NCBI GenBank assembly: GCA_003116975.1
Contig: BGKB01000035.1
Coordinates: 186,001-250,000, forward strand
Reading direction: 5' to 3'
DNA from: Aurantiochytrium sp. KH105
Taxonomy: Eukaryota > Sar > Bigyra > Thraustochytrida > Thraustochytriidae
Length of the DNA: 64,000 nt
This document shows positions 27,608 through 37,898 of this stretch, piece after piece. The notes beneath the pieces are model-generated. The model was given only the letters and a program-made list of their open reading frames with translations. It was not told where the DNA came from and searched no databases. Position numbers and translations under genes: made by a program. How positions within the stretch are numbered: the first letter of the stretch is position 1; every line of letters starts with the position of its first letter.

Positions 27608-28274
27608 CGTCGACAGCGATCAAGTTAAACAATCACTCAACCCAACAAAGGACCAGAGCCAGCGAACGAACGTTGGCACACCACGAAGACAAGAGATCGC
27701 ACGCGTCAGGGCTCCCTGGGTATTCCGTGTTTGCTGTTTTCTTCGACAACGACGATTCTTTTCGCGCTCGATGTCTGCAAGGGCAGCTTTCGCGGTATGC
27801 GTGTGTGGTCCGGCGAACGTGGGCGAAAGTGTGTGCTTGCTGCGCGTGTCATTTCAGTATACTAGCCTAATAGGCGGTGGTATACCTTCAACGAAACAAA
27901 CGCTGCAGCTGCAGCTGCAGCTTGCAGGCATCTGTGCAGGAACGAACAACAGGCCGCGGCCAGCAGCCACTGATGTGAAAGACTTGCCGCAAGGGGATCC
28001 ATGGACGCCGGACAAGTCGTAGGCCTACAAGCAAGCAAGCAAGCAAGCCGTCGACACCGGTCAGGCACACGCAGTGCTTGTCATAATAGGTCGGTCCAAG
28101 AGAGGCGAGCGAGTCAGATAGAAAATGTTGGGCTCGAGGATTCAGATCCTACGAGTCTCTGGCGACGCCTGGGCGTGGCGACTCGCAGTCGCAGTTTCAA
28201 GCAAAGCGACGCGACGCGAGGCCGTGGGTGAAGTGAAGTAGAGCGGCAACGACAAACCAGTTGAAGTCAGCTCC
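27608..28274. promoter_or_regulatory. Divergent promoter region, TPR gene and glycerate kinase
   Basis: This 667-bp region separates the divergent starts. It contains CAGCTG-type palindromic repeats (27903-27925) and an AAGC array (28030-28049). No coding sequence is supported. Confidence 0.5.
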
Positions 28275-29717
28275 ATGGCCTCGTCACCAGCCCGAGGTCA
28301 TGCGCGGGATATCTTGGCAGCGGCGATCCGGGGCGCCGAGCCGCGACGCGCCGTCGACAAAGCTCTGCGCGAGCACGACCAGTGCGTGAAGACACTCGCC
28401 CGAGTCGATCGCGCGTCGAGCGTCTCGGACTTCGAACGCGTCCTGCTCACAGGCCAAGGCAAGGCCGCAGTGCAAATGTGCACTGCGGCGCTTCAGACTC
28501 TTGCAGAACATGCGCCAGCCGTGTCGGATGCCATTTGTGGCGGTCTTGTCGTCACTAAACATGGCCATGCAACGCAAGAAGAGCGTGATGTCCTGGCAGC
28601 GCGATCAATTCGAATTGCCGAGGCTGGTCATCCCGTTCCCGATGCTGACGGCGTTGCTGGCACTGAAGCGTTGCTCGCGCTTGTCAAGGACGCAGATGAG
28701 CGTACGCTCGTCCTTAATTTCATCAGTGGCGGTGGTTCCGCCTTGACATGCGTGCCGGCGAAAGGCCTGACGTTGCACGATATCCAGACAACTGTCAATC
28801 TTTTGCTTGGCAGTGGGGCCCCAATCGAGGACATGAATACGGTGCGTCGGCACTTGACACGCTTTCAAGGCGGCCGTTTCGCTGGCGCTATTGCCCCGGG
28901 CACGGTATTGTCGCTCATTTTGTCGGATGTTGTCGGTGATCCTCTTGAGGTCATTGCTGGAGGCTCTACCTCCCCGGATCCAACCACCTTTGCCGACTGC
29001 GCAGAAATTTTAAACGATGAGGCGCTTGGCATTGCTTCCTCGGTGCCTGCGGCAGTATGGGACTTTCTCAAGCAGCCACAAAGTGCTCTCGAGGAGTTGG
29101 AGACGTGTAAACCTGGTTCCTCGGCTCTCGCTCGGGCTTCGAACCTTGTCGTTGCGAGCAACCGCGAGTCGCTGCGAGAAGCCAAAATCAAGGCCGAGGC
29201 GTTGGGCTACAACACGCGTATTCTCACTTCGCAAATGCAGGGCGAGGCAAGACATGCAGCGACCTTTTTAGCGGGCATTGCAGCCGATGCTCGCGATCAA
29301 GGAACCTTTGGACCTCTCCCAGCGTGCATTCTCGTTGGCGGAGAAACCACAGTGACACTTTCCCACGCAAGCGCGCCGAATGCGAGCGAAAATGTGGATG
29401 CCGAGACCGGGTCTGACCCTGTAGGGGGCCGGAATCAAGAGTTTGCCTTGGCAGCTGCGCTAGCGTTACGCAACGAGCCTCGGATCACAATTCTGGCTGC
29501 TGGCACGGATGGACAGGACGGACCGTGCGATGCCGCAGGGGCCGTCATTGACGGCGAGGTGTGCAAGTCCCGTCAGGACCTCGCTCGCGCAAAGCGACAT
29601 CTTGCGCGACATGACTCGTATGGTTTTTTCCGAGATTCATCGATGCACATTCTCACCGGTCCCACAGGAACAAATGTCATGGATTTATGCGTGGTGCTTG
29701 TTGACGAGGAAAAGTGA
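28275..29717 (+). CDS. GLYCTK: Glycerate 2-kinase, MOFRL/GLYCTK family
   Basis: A 480-residue protein starting at ATG 28275. It is an ATP-dependent glycerate kinase of the class II family (human GLYCTK, bacterial GckA/TtuD), phosphorylating D-glycerate in serine, fructose or glyoxylate metabolism. Diagnostic stretches are LLTGQGKAAVQMC, GGLVVTKHGHA, AEAGHPVPDADGV, LNFISGGGSALTCVPAKGLT, DMNTVRRHLTRFQGGRFAG and LILSDVVGDPLEVIAGGSTS. The C-terminal MOFRL part has CILVGGETTVTL, GGRNQEFALAAAL and ILAAGTDGQDGPCDAAGAV, ending with TGPTGTNVMDL. The length fits the family. There is no clear targeting peptide, so it is probably cytosolic. It ends in TGA, supporting TGA as a genuine stop in this genome. 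Confidence 0.96.
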   Translation: MASSPARGHARDILAAAIRGAEPRRAVDKALREHDQCVKTLARVDRASSVSDFERVLLTGQGKAAVQMCTAALQTLAEHAPAVSDAICGGLVVTKHGHATQEERDVLAARSIRIAEAGHPVPDADGVAGTEALLALVKDADERTLVLNFISGGGSALTCVPAKGLTLHDIQTTVNLLLGSGAPIEDMNTVRRHLTRFQGGRFAGAIAPGTVLSLILSDVVGDPLEVIAGGSTSPDPTTFADCAEILNDEALGIASSVPAAVWDFLKQPQSALEELETCKPGSSALARASNLVVASNRESLREAKIKAEALGYNTRILTSQMQGEARHAATFLAGIAADARDQGTFGPLPACILVGGETTVTLSHASAPNASENVDAETGSDPVGGRNQEFALAAALALRNEPRITILAAGTDGQDGPCDAAGAVIDGEVCKSRQDLARAKRHLARHDSYGFFRDSSMHILTGPTGTNVMDLCVVLVDEEK

Positions 29718-30164
29718 AGCCAGAAATCCTTTAATTTATCTCTTCTTTTCATTCTTTCTTACAGGAGGCTCAAATTTTATTGCGTCGACTATCGTGATGA
29801 GATTCTTTTTCTTCCCTCTCTTTGTTGCCTTCAAATGTCTGTAAAAGGTTTTTTCCTTTTTCTGTTGCAAAGCTTCGTCTTCAAATTGCGACCCTCTCGT
29901 TTTCTGCCTCTGCGAAAATACGCATTCAAAGGGTTCAAAAACCAGACTCAATCTTGTGGAGATGTAATAATTATCCACTTTGCGATCGCTTTGCGCAAAC
30001 CACAGAAACATTTATCAAAATGGGAAAGAACATCAGATTGAAAATGTGACTACAATGTATACAATGCAAATCAGACGAGGAAGGGGCCATGCATCACAGG
30101 CACACCTCTGGTCTGGCATGCATGCCGGCAAAGGCAAAAGAATGTGATTTATACAAACCAAGTC
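29718..30164. other. Convergent intergenic region
   Basis: AT-rich 3' flanks of glycerate kinase (+) and the LYR gene (-). Only short spurious ORFs are seen. Confidence 0.5.
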
Positions 30165-31008
30165 TCAATGATTGCGCGTGCGATCAATACGTTTACGAAT
30201 GGCATCCTCGGTCTCATTGAATTTCCGCTTCATGTCCTCGACACATTGACGACCAACCACGAGCATCCGGGCAATAATGATGGGGTCCGTCTCGTTACGA
30301 GCCTCTTCAAATTCTTTGCGCGCGCTGCGCTTGAGCACAACAGACCAGGGCTCGCCGTTGTCATCAGCCCAATAAAAGCATCGTGCTGTGTTTTGTCAAG
30401 AGTGAACGAGCAAGCAAACAGAAAACGAGGTCAGTCTAATGCTCATCATCCATTCGTGGACAAGAGTGCGGCGCGAGGGCGGAGCATAAAGCCTCTGCAG
30501 ATACACAGTGATCGCTTGCGGAAAAGAAGGTGTGCGGCATGGGCGGTCAATTGGCTCAGGGTAATTCTGGAATAAACATATATCTGCACAACCAAGGTTC
30601 AGGAATATGCATACTATCATCTTTGCCAAGACACGCAAACGCACGCACGCACACACTCGCTCGCTCCGCGCAATCAAAAAGAGTATGAAATCCGCTCGGA
30701 TGGGCCCAAACGAAACAAAACGAAGACTCAGACAAAGTAATGTAGATGTGTGCAAGTGACCTCAGCGCCCCGAGAGGCTCAGTGGGAAGTCGAGCATTGT
30801 TGGCATCCTTGTCATCGTTCGAAAAGGCCCCTCCGCTCGCTAACGCTCCACGCGCGCTCGCGCCGTCTGCACTCGACGTGTCCTCGCCGCTGGAGGCCGA
30901 GAATGAGCCGCTCGCTCTCGTTGTGCCTCACTTACCCATACGCAAGCAGTCGCGGTAGAGCGACAGCGCTTCGCGCCGGTTCGCGCCCGGCGGCGTCCGG
31001 AACACCAT
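30165..31008 (-). CDS. LYR-motif (Complex1_LYR) protein, two exons
   Basis: Join of exon 1 (31008 down to 30936) and exon 2 (30385 down to 30165) gives a 97-residue protein; neither exon forms a convincing ORF alone. Exon 1 starts at ATG 31008 and encodes REALSLYRDCLRM, the LYR motif. It ends at a GTAAGT donor. Exon 2 follows an AAACACAG acceptor and gives ARCFYWADDNGEPWSVV, LKRSARKEFEEARNETDP and MLVVGRQCVEDMKRKF, then stops at TGA. The order LYR, then R-x-x-F-x-x-x-R-x-E-TDP, then a G-x-x-x-x-x-x-M helix is that of small LYRM proteins, which bind acyl carrier protein and act in mitochondrial Fe-S or respiratory complex assembly. The specific LYRM paralogue cannot be told. Confidence 0.85.
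30386..30935 (-). other. Spliceosomal intron of the LYR gene (550 bp)
   Basis: On the minus strand it begins GTAAGTGAGG and ends in a pyrimidine-rich stretch followed by AAACACAG. A possible branch-point (GACTGAC or TTGAC) lies 20-60 bases before the acceptor. Reading through gives an early stop, whereas splicing joins Met-G with CA (Ala) in frame. It is the only intron I can demonstrate in this window. Confidence 0.85.
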
Positions 31009-31618
31009 CGCGGCTCGACGCGCCAAGGCTTCTCGGCGCCGCTCCGCAAACAGGGTTTGCAGAGCTAGCGATGGATGTATGGCCCGCCGGTGGATGGATG
31101 GCTCCGGGCCGACAAGGCCGACTGCAGTCAAACGTTACGTGAAACCACAGCAGTTTACTTGAAACAGCATCGTTTTGTAACCGAGAGAAAAACGGTTGCC
31201 GTTTCATTCTTACCTATGACTCGAGAGCTGATGGAGACTTGTGATATTTGCAATAAAGAGGACAGAGCCTCTCTCTTTTCGACTTTAAAATGACTGTGGA
31301 GTTACCTTGCTCAAACCCAAATTGCCCTTACGCGGCATGTGTAAAGGAAACAAGTAGCTTGTGCCGTGAAACCTCGAACTCTTGATTTATGAGCCAGCCG
31401 AGCTTATGGCTCGCATCGAAGCAAATTCACAGACAGTTGAAGCCCTGCAGGATTAGAATCAGATACGAAAGCAGGATATAACCACGGTTTGCGCTACTTT
31501 CAGAATGCATATTCAAGATGACAGACTGGGCAGACCGTAGCGTTCATGCAAAGCGATGATTTCGTAGGCGGCCTCGCGCCATGATCACCTCAGTGCCAGC
31601 ATAGACTTTTTACACTGC
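31009..31618. other. LYR upstream region and WD40 3' flank
   Basis: Contains the promoter and 5' UTR of the LYR gene and the downstream flank of the WD40 segment. The part beyond 31280 is AT-richer. I see no gene or repeat. Confidence 0.5.
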
Positions 31619-33379
31619 TCACCGTCTCCTTAGCAAAATGTGAACCATTCCGCTCTTATCCCCCACAACGTAACAATCGTCGCATTGGGCTGTGGCACTT
31701 GAAAGATATGGGTAAATTTCTTTCCCCTGAGCCGAGGCACCTAGGAAAACGGGGTGATCTGTCGTGAAGCCTATCCCTCCCCTGCTCTTCACGTGAATGC
31801 CGCTCAACACCTTCACAGGGCGATCGATTTTAGTGACTATGGCATGTGCCTCCTCAGCCTCGCTCGTATAAAGCTCCCAATGAAATGTAATTTTCTGCCA
31901 CGTCTCCGACACGATGAAATTGCCTACAATCTTGATACTTGTGACAGGACTGGCGTGTCCTTTGATAACACGCTTTCTCGCGCCTGAAGAAGCATCCCAT
32001 ATACCAATAGTCCAGTCTGAGGACCCAGAAAGGACAATGTTGCCCTGGACGGCAAGGCTTGTGATCGGTCCGGTGTGTCCTTTCAAAACACGTTTCTGTT
32101 TGCCCGTTCTGGCATTCCAAATGCGCACCGTCATGTCATCAGACCCCGAAACGACAATGTTTCCTCGGATAGCGACGACTGTAACAGCACTCGCATGTTT
32201 CTTATGATTATCCTGCGCAGCACCCGACTCAACGTTCCAGATTTGGACTGTCCTGTCTAAAGCCCCAGAGACAATGGTATCGCCATCTACTGCTAAGCTT
32301 GTTACGAAACCAGAATGCCCACGAAGAACGTGCTTCACATCTCCCGTGTTCGCACTCCAAACACGCACGGACTTGTCCCAGGATCCGGACACGATAGAGT
32401 TGCCAAGTATCGCCACACTGGAGACACGCGAAGAATGTCCTCTGAGAATATGACGCTCGTGGCCTGACAAAGCGTTCCAGATGCGTACTGTATTGTCAAA
32501 GGACCCAGATACGATGGTGTTTCCCTGAATAGCCACGCAATAGATGAAGCCTGAATGCCTTCTAAGAACACGCTGCAGTCGGGTTTTCGTAGCGTTCCAA
32601 ATGCGTACTGTCTTATCGTAGGATCCAGACACAATTGTGTTCCCATCGATTGCCACACTCGTAACCCGATCCGAGTGCCCTCTTAGAGAGGATCGCGCGC
32701 AATCCGACGTACAATCCCAAATGTAAACCATTCCATCGGCAAATCCAGACACAATAAGATCTCTCTGAATGGCCACGCTTTCAATCGCACTAGCTACGTA
32801 CTTCCAAGACAATTGCTCGCCGGTCCTGGCGTTCCAAATACGAATCGACTTGTCTTTTGACCCAGACACAACTGTATTGCCCTCGATCGCCACACTTGTG
32901 ACACGATCATAATGGCCCTTGAGTACTTGCTGCTCCTCGCCTGATGTAGCGTTCCAAATCCGCACCGCGCAGTCTCCGGACCCAGATACGATCGTATCGC
33001 CCTGAATTGCTACACACCAAACATCATCATAATGACCCCTGAGAACTTGCTGCAAGGGATCCCGCGAACGAGGAAGCGTTGCGCCAACTGGTTCGAGCCA
33101 GGAACCTTTTGGCCTTATAAGACTCCGTGCCAGCGGGTTTCTGGAGCCGTGGCCAAGACGCGCCAGAACCTGCGACGCAAGCTCGTTAGGATCATGGCTA
33201 AGGGCGATTATGGCTTTGCTCAGAAACCGAGGTGTATCACTTTCGCGAGCAAAATTGATGCCCAGCTCCACGCAGTCCCGAATAAGGTTACGAATTGTGA
33301 CTCGTCTCTGGGCCTCGTCATTTCCAAAGGAGATTGCCCTGTGCACCCACCCGAAGTCGTTCAAGAGCCCAAAGGCTGA
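31619..33379 (-). pseudogene. WD40 half of a TIR-NACHT-WD40 gene, separated by in-frame TGA
   Basis: 586 codons in exactly the same frame as the upstream TIR-NACHT ORF, from which only the TGA at 33382-33380 divides them. The first codons read SAFGLLNDFGWVHRAI, the linker typical of NACHT-WD40 proteins, followed by a helical stretch including LSHDPNELASQVLARLGHG. About ten WD40 repeats follow, of the type VLRGHSxxVxSVAIxGNTIV then SGSxDxTVRIWN. The segment ends with a diverged tail. There is no ATG near its 5' end that would keep the linker, so it is unlikely to be an independent gene. Either the whole locus is a recent pseudogene, or the TGA is a sequencing error or is read through. Repeat units are well preserved, with no frameshift. 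Confidence 0.75.
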
Positions 33380-35818
33380 TCATGAATTTCCACTTTTGAT
33401 GCAGTGAAAGACTGCGTGCCGGAAAGCAAAGGCGTCATCGTGAACGCCACAGTACTCTGCCAAGCGCTCGTGACCCTTATCGAGGTCCACACAAAGCCGG
33501 GCTCCACTCTGCTCACTATCTGAGAGCCAATCTGCCATTCGCTTGTGGATGAGAGCCACGCGACCGTCGCCACCCTTGTGCAAGAGGTTTCGTGCGTCAT
33601 TGACAATTGCTGCTGTCTTCTGCTTACTTTTGCCCAGAAGTGAACTGAGGTGTTCAACGCTTAATGGTTCACGAGCTGCTACGAGTGGTGCCATCAATGC
33701 CTTGTACACGTCGTCTCCGCCAACCTTGACAAGCAGGCGCTCAAAGTACTCCTCGAACATACCGCCCAGACCGGCGGGAATCACGTCCTCCTCAAGAATA
33801 TCCTGCATGGTCAACGGCCCATGGTGCTTCTTTCTGTGGGCCTGCTTCAGCGCGTTTGGCAGAAAGCCTGCCCAAAGGAATAGACCATCGGAGCGCTTCG
33901 AAAGAATCTTCGCACACTCTGCAAGATTCTTTGCCTGTACGACATCACTCATTTCACGTAATAGATGCTTGATATGCAGCTCGATGTCCCGAAGATTTTC
34001 CGCGTCCTTGAGCTCGAGCACTTTGTAGTCAAGGTTGTTGTTAGTGATAATGCGTTTGATTTCACCTTCGAGGCGTGTGCTCATGACCAGATTTAGCCAC
34101 GGTGGCATCGAGTCTTTCCATTTTCGGACGACATTTTGCAAAAGCTCGTCACTCTTGCTGCATTCATCCAAAGCATCGATCACGACAACTTGCCGCGCCA
34201 TATCAGGCCCCAGCTTGCTCAGAGGGTCGATGAGAATGATTTGAAACATGTCGGGCAGAGCTTTATCACGAACATCCTCAATCTTCATGGTGTCGAGCAT
34301 CTCGGCAAAGCCAGGCACACTTTGGCAGAGTTGCCATGCAATGCTCACGAGAGCTTCTTTTGGTGCTGCAGCCGTCGCTTGATCGTGTCGGAAAAAGTGA
34401 TATGCCGCAACAAAAATAGGCGATCGCTCCCTTTTGCTACGACGCCATAGACTACGCACCAGCGATAGCTTTCGAAAAGGTTTCGTGCTCAAGTTAATCT
34501 TGAAGCCCTCCATATGCTCGTCAATTTGTAGCGCACCTCCTCGGAAGCACAATTCGGCCATGACGACACTCTTGCCGACACCGCCATCACCCGCAAGGAT
34601 AAAGACAGCGCTTCTGTTCCTTCTGTGCCAATTACAGAGGCTGTCAAGTATCCAACTTCGTGTCCCAACGGTGAATTTGACCGCTTTGCCTTTTGCCCAA
34701 ACTTCAGAGCTAAAAGGACTTAGACGTGGGTAAATGTCCCGCATTAGTGGGGTGAGATCAGACGAAGCCTTGGGCGTGTCAATACGCATGCGAATAGCAT
34801 TTGCGAGACGCTCGACAGCATCGTCCGAGAGTTTCACTAAATTCACGGGCGTCTGTCGTGCAAGTGCGAGCTGGAATGAGCCGGTCCACTTTGTTGCAGC
34901 CTTGGTCATTGTCGTTTCCAGCGCAGCGACCACGGTGCGGTCTGCGCGCTGATTGCCGGCATGCCGAAATTCTTTGAGACAATTGTCAGATCGGTCGCCA
35001 AAGTTCACTTTGTCCATGTATCTCTTTGTCGCGAGAACAAGAAAAATCTGTGATCCCTCAATACCACGAGACATGCTTTCATCAACGCTCCCCATAACTT
35101 CTTTCTCGTCGAGCCACATTTTTAGGCCATGGTTCTTTTCGAGGCGCATTGCAAGCTTCTTCGCTATGTCATGGACTCCCCACTCGTGAGAAATAAAAGC
35201 ATCAAAGACTTTGTCAAGACGTTCGCCATTTGCTTTTGCTCTTACTTGGTCAAGAAGAAAAGAAATGGTGGCTGTCTCTGGATCGCAGAAGTCAAAATGC
35301 AGCTCGTTGGCCATGTGCCAGCTGATTGGGCCGTGCCAGGATTTTTGCAAGACCATATTCTTATCTACAATAACTGGCACGAGCGCGTTTGGCAGCTTAC
35401 GGGCTACTGCTTCAATTAGTCGATCATTCTCCTCCATTGCAGCACTCACTAAAACAGCTGCAACGGCTGTCCCTATCACCTCATCAATTTTTCCGGCGCC
35501 CATAGCGTCATTCACGGTGCATACAGGCAAATGAAGGAGAGGCTGGATGGAGTCGAGTAACTGCTCGGCCACGATCTCGTCTAAAGGGTCGTGGACGATG
35601 AAGACTGCAATATTCTCCAAATCATCTGATCGACTTTCCATTGCTGTTTCTAGATCCTCCGCAATCTCGGGATCCTCAACAGCGACTTCTTGGTGCTGGC
35701 GTGCATGCTCGTGGCGTACCTTCTCATCGCATACCTCCTTCAAGCGTGCTTCTTCATGGCGCGCTTCATTCTCGCCGTCCCCATTAAACTGTGCGATAAG
35801 ATCCTTGACCGTCCCCAT
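33380..35818 (-). CDS. TIR-NACHT STAND NTPase, ends at TGA before its WD40 domain
   Basis: An 812-residue ORF starting at ATG 35818. Residues about 68-195 are a diverged TIR-like domain (NIAVFIVHDPLDEIVAEQLL; AAVLVSAAMEE). Residues about 204-290 are a clear TIR domain (DAFISHEWG; LKMWLDEKEVMGSVDESM; SDNCLKEFRHA). A NACHT/STAND NTPase follows with P-loop AGDGGVGKS (about 409-417), YHFFRHDQ, Walker B VVVIDALDEC (about 544-553) and STRLEGEIK. The arrangement is that of an NLR-like receptor in which the C-terminal WD40 senses and the NTPase oligomerises. TIR domains may signal by protein contact or NAD+ cleavage; which applies here is unknown. The ORF stops at TGA 33382-33380 immediately before the WD40 linker. 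Confidence 0.85.
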   Translation of the reverse strand: MGTVKDLIAQFNGDGENEARHEEARLKEVCDEKVRHEHARQHQEVAVEDPEIAEDLETAMESRSDDLENIAVFIVHDPLDEIVAEQLLDSIQPLLHLPVCTVNDAMGAGKIDEVIGTAVAAVLVSAAMEENDRLIEAVARKLPNALVPVIVDKNMVLQKSWHGPISWHMANELHFDFCDPETATISFLLDQVRAKANGERLDKVFDAFISHEWGVHDIAKKLAMRLEKNHGLKMWLDEKEVMGSVDESMSRGIEGSQIFLVLATKRYMDKVNFGDRSDNCLKEFRHAGNQRADRTVVAALETTMTKAATKWTGSFQLALARQTPVNLVKLSDDAVERLANAIRMRIDTPKASSDLTPLMRDIYPRLSPFSSEVWAKGKAVKFTVGTRSWILDSLCNWHRRNRSAVFILAGDGGVGKSVVMAELCFRGGALQIDEHMEGFKINLSTKPFRKLSLVRSLWRRSKRERSPIFVAAYHFFRHDQATAAAPKEALVSIAWQLCQSVPGFAEMLDTMKIEDVRDKALPDMFQIILIDPLSKLGPDMARQVVVIDALDECSKSDELLQNVVRKWKDSMPPWLNLVMSTRLEGEIKRIITNNNLDYKVLELKDAENLRDIELHIKHLLREMSDVVQAKNLAECAKILSKRSDGLFLWAGFLPNALKQAHRKKHHGPLTMQDILEEDVIPAGLGGMFEEYFERLLVKVGGDDVYKALMAPLVAAREPLSVEHLSSLLGKSKQKTAAIVNDARNLLHKGGDGRVALIHKRMADWLSDSEQSGARLCVDLDKGHERLAEYCGVHDDAFAFRHAVFHCIKSGNS

Positions 35819-37898
35819 GATCTTTCCGTCGCCCTATGGCCACTCTTCACCCGCTCGTGCGTCTCCCTGCTGGTGCTCGCACGGCCTCGCTCGGCTCCAC
35901 TTCTGGGCACATTCAGATTTGCTGCCTGCACGTGCAGCCGGCTGGCTCCCTGGTAAGCATTTTCCTCAGATTTCAGCTTTTCGAGGTCTCTCACAGACTT
36001 TTAGTCAATCACGCCTGACTCACAGTCAGACTGTGAAGTGGGCTTTGTTTCAGCTTTGTCACTAGGGCCTGGGCTTGACACGTGGACCGCAGACCTTAAC
36101 GGTAGGCAACATGATGGCGGGAGCCCTTTCCGTCCTTTATACCTGAGTCGGACTTTCAAATATCAAATTGGCATGGCGCTACCAATCGCAAGTCAAGTGA
36201 AGTTCAACCCTTCTGTTCTGGAAATACAAAGACAACGTCAACTTTGACCCAGACAACGGTTGGATTAATTATGCTGGAAAGCGCCGCTCCAACTTCGGTC
36301 AGCCAATAGCGTGCGCTGCACGCAGCAAACACAATCTCGGTAGAGATAGACCCACCCATTTTTCAACTGCAAAACAGGGCTTGAAGACATCTTATCCTTC
36401 TTAAGCTGTGCTGATGGACGAGCAATGGAGTAGATCGCCTCGACTACGAAACGAGACTCCCTATCGGTGTAAGTTCGCCTCATTCCTTCGATGACTTTGG
36501 CCATCTGGTATGTCAGTGTCACCTCCCGAAAGGCCTTGACAGTCAGTAATTCTCGTTCCCGCAATAAACTCGTGGCATCTTTCGGTGCTACAGCCCAGTT
36601 TCAATGAACCGTAATATTTTAGCGCTGCGTCTTTTGCAACAGCAGATCTCGCGTGCGGCAGCAAAGCGGCGGCAATGATTATTCTTGCGTTCTTTGTCGA
36701 TCTCAGAGACGCCCAGTAAGAAGTAGGCGTACTTCTTTATAATCTTTCAGTGAAAATGTCGCCGGAACCAAAGTTACGATGTCAACCTCGCTTCTTTGCT
36801 TAGATTCTTGGCTGGAACAAGACTTTTTGTCATTGTCAAAAGGATTTCCTTGAAGGCCCTACGAGTTCATGCAGTCGTGCGGTCGGCCACGAGCTACAAC
36901 GAGAATCAAAGGGTGGATGCAAAGTTGTCCTGTTACAAACAGATAATAATAATAATGAAAAAGACGGGCGATGCGCACAGGGCGTTTGCAGGAAAATAGC
37001 CGGATAAAATGTACAAAACAACCAGTACTATACCTGCCCTTTTGTGCGTCTACTGTGTGGCGGGGTATATGATTGCTTCTCACCGTCGGCAGCGGGTGTA
37101 TGGTGCGCACATTCCCTTATACTCGGTATTGTCGGCGCTGCTGCTGGCAGGCCAAGCATACCCGGCGTCTCCCTCTCTCTCTCTCTCTCTTTCTCTTCGT
37201 AGTGGCGAGCGGTGGCGGCCGCGCCGCCACTTCCGTGGCAAAGGTGCGACTGCTCGCCGCCTTTGTGTGTGTACGTAAAGACGACCAAGGCTCGTGCCCG
37301 TGGCGTCCTTCCCGCGCCTCAGCCGCTCGTGCGGCTCTGGTCGCTGGCAGCCGTCGTGCCGCTCGCAGCGCCCCGCGACGCAGCCTGCGAGCCGTAAACC
37401 TCCCTAGGTGCTCAAGACACGGACGGCCTCGGGCTTGGCCTCGGCCCCGACGAGAGGTAGTAGCGGAGCCCAAGCAGCCAGAAACAAGCAGAGCTCGCAA
37501 GAACAGGAACCCGAAGGTCGAAGAGCCCGAGCGGCGTCTCGTCTCCTCGCTTCCCCTCTCGGCGCGAAGCCTTTCGCCGCAAGCAAACGTCGCCGTCGCC
37601 CTCAGCGTCTGCGCGAGCCTCGGCAGAAGCGGCGGCGGCAGCGTCGAGCGGCTGCGAGGCGGTCCGTCCTGCGCAGCTGTATCGTCACCATCATCATCCA
37701 TCATCATCGTCGTCATAGTCGTCGTCGCGCAGATCGGAAACGAGGGCAAGCAAAGCAACGCGAGCGCGCGTCGGTCGCGCGGGCGCGTGCGCGTGCGCGG
37801 AGCGGGCGGGCGGGCGCGGCGAGGGCGCGCGGCGGGCGCGGGCGGCGTGGAGGCGCGGGCGCGCGCACGCGCGGGGAGCCGCGGCTGCGGAGGCGAGC
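35819..37898. other. 2-kb intergenic region
   Basis: The first 1.2 kb, upstream of the TIR-NACHT gene, is comparatively AT-rich. It includes a near-palindrome TCACAGTC-A-GACTGTGA at 36020-36036 and an unassigned short ORF. From about 37170 it becomes strongly GC-rich, with a CT repeat (37171-37194) and an ATC/CATCAT tract (37688-37715), and should hold the promoter and 5' UTR of the first GPCR. Confidence 0.45.
36265..36504 (-). other. Unassigned short ORF
   Basis: Seventy-nine codons from an internal ATG at 36504 to a TAA. The frame is open back to about 36590 but has no earlier ATG. It contains MAKVIEGMRRTYTDRESRFV and LQLKNGWVYLYRDCVCCVQR. No family is recognised. It could be an exon of a spliced gene, a gene remnant or chance. 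Confidence 0.15.

Noticed and set aside
28121-28160. Possible tRNA T-arm-like sequence (GGATTCAGATCC)
   Set aside because: No matching acceptor stem, D-arm or anticodon arm could be formed around it.
36020-36036. TCACAGTC-A-GACTGTGA inverted repeat as an operator or transposon end
   Set aside because: Single short site with no second copy or target-site duplication; plausible by chance.
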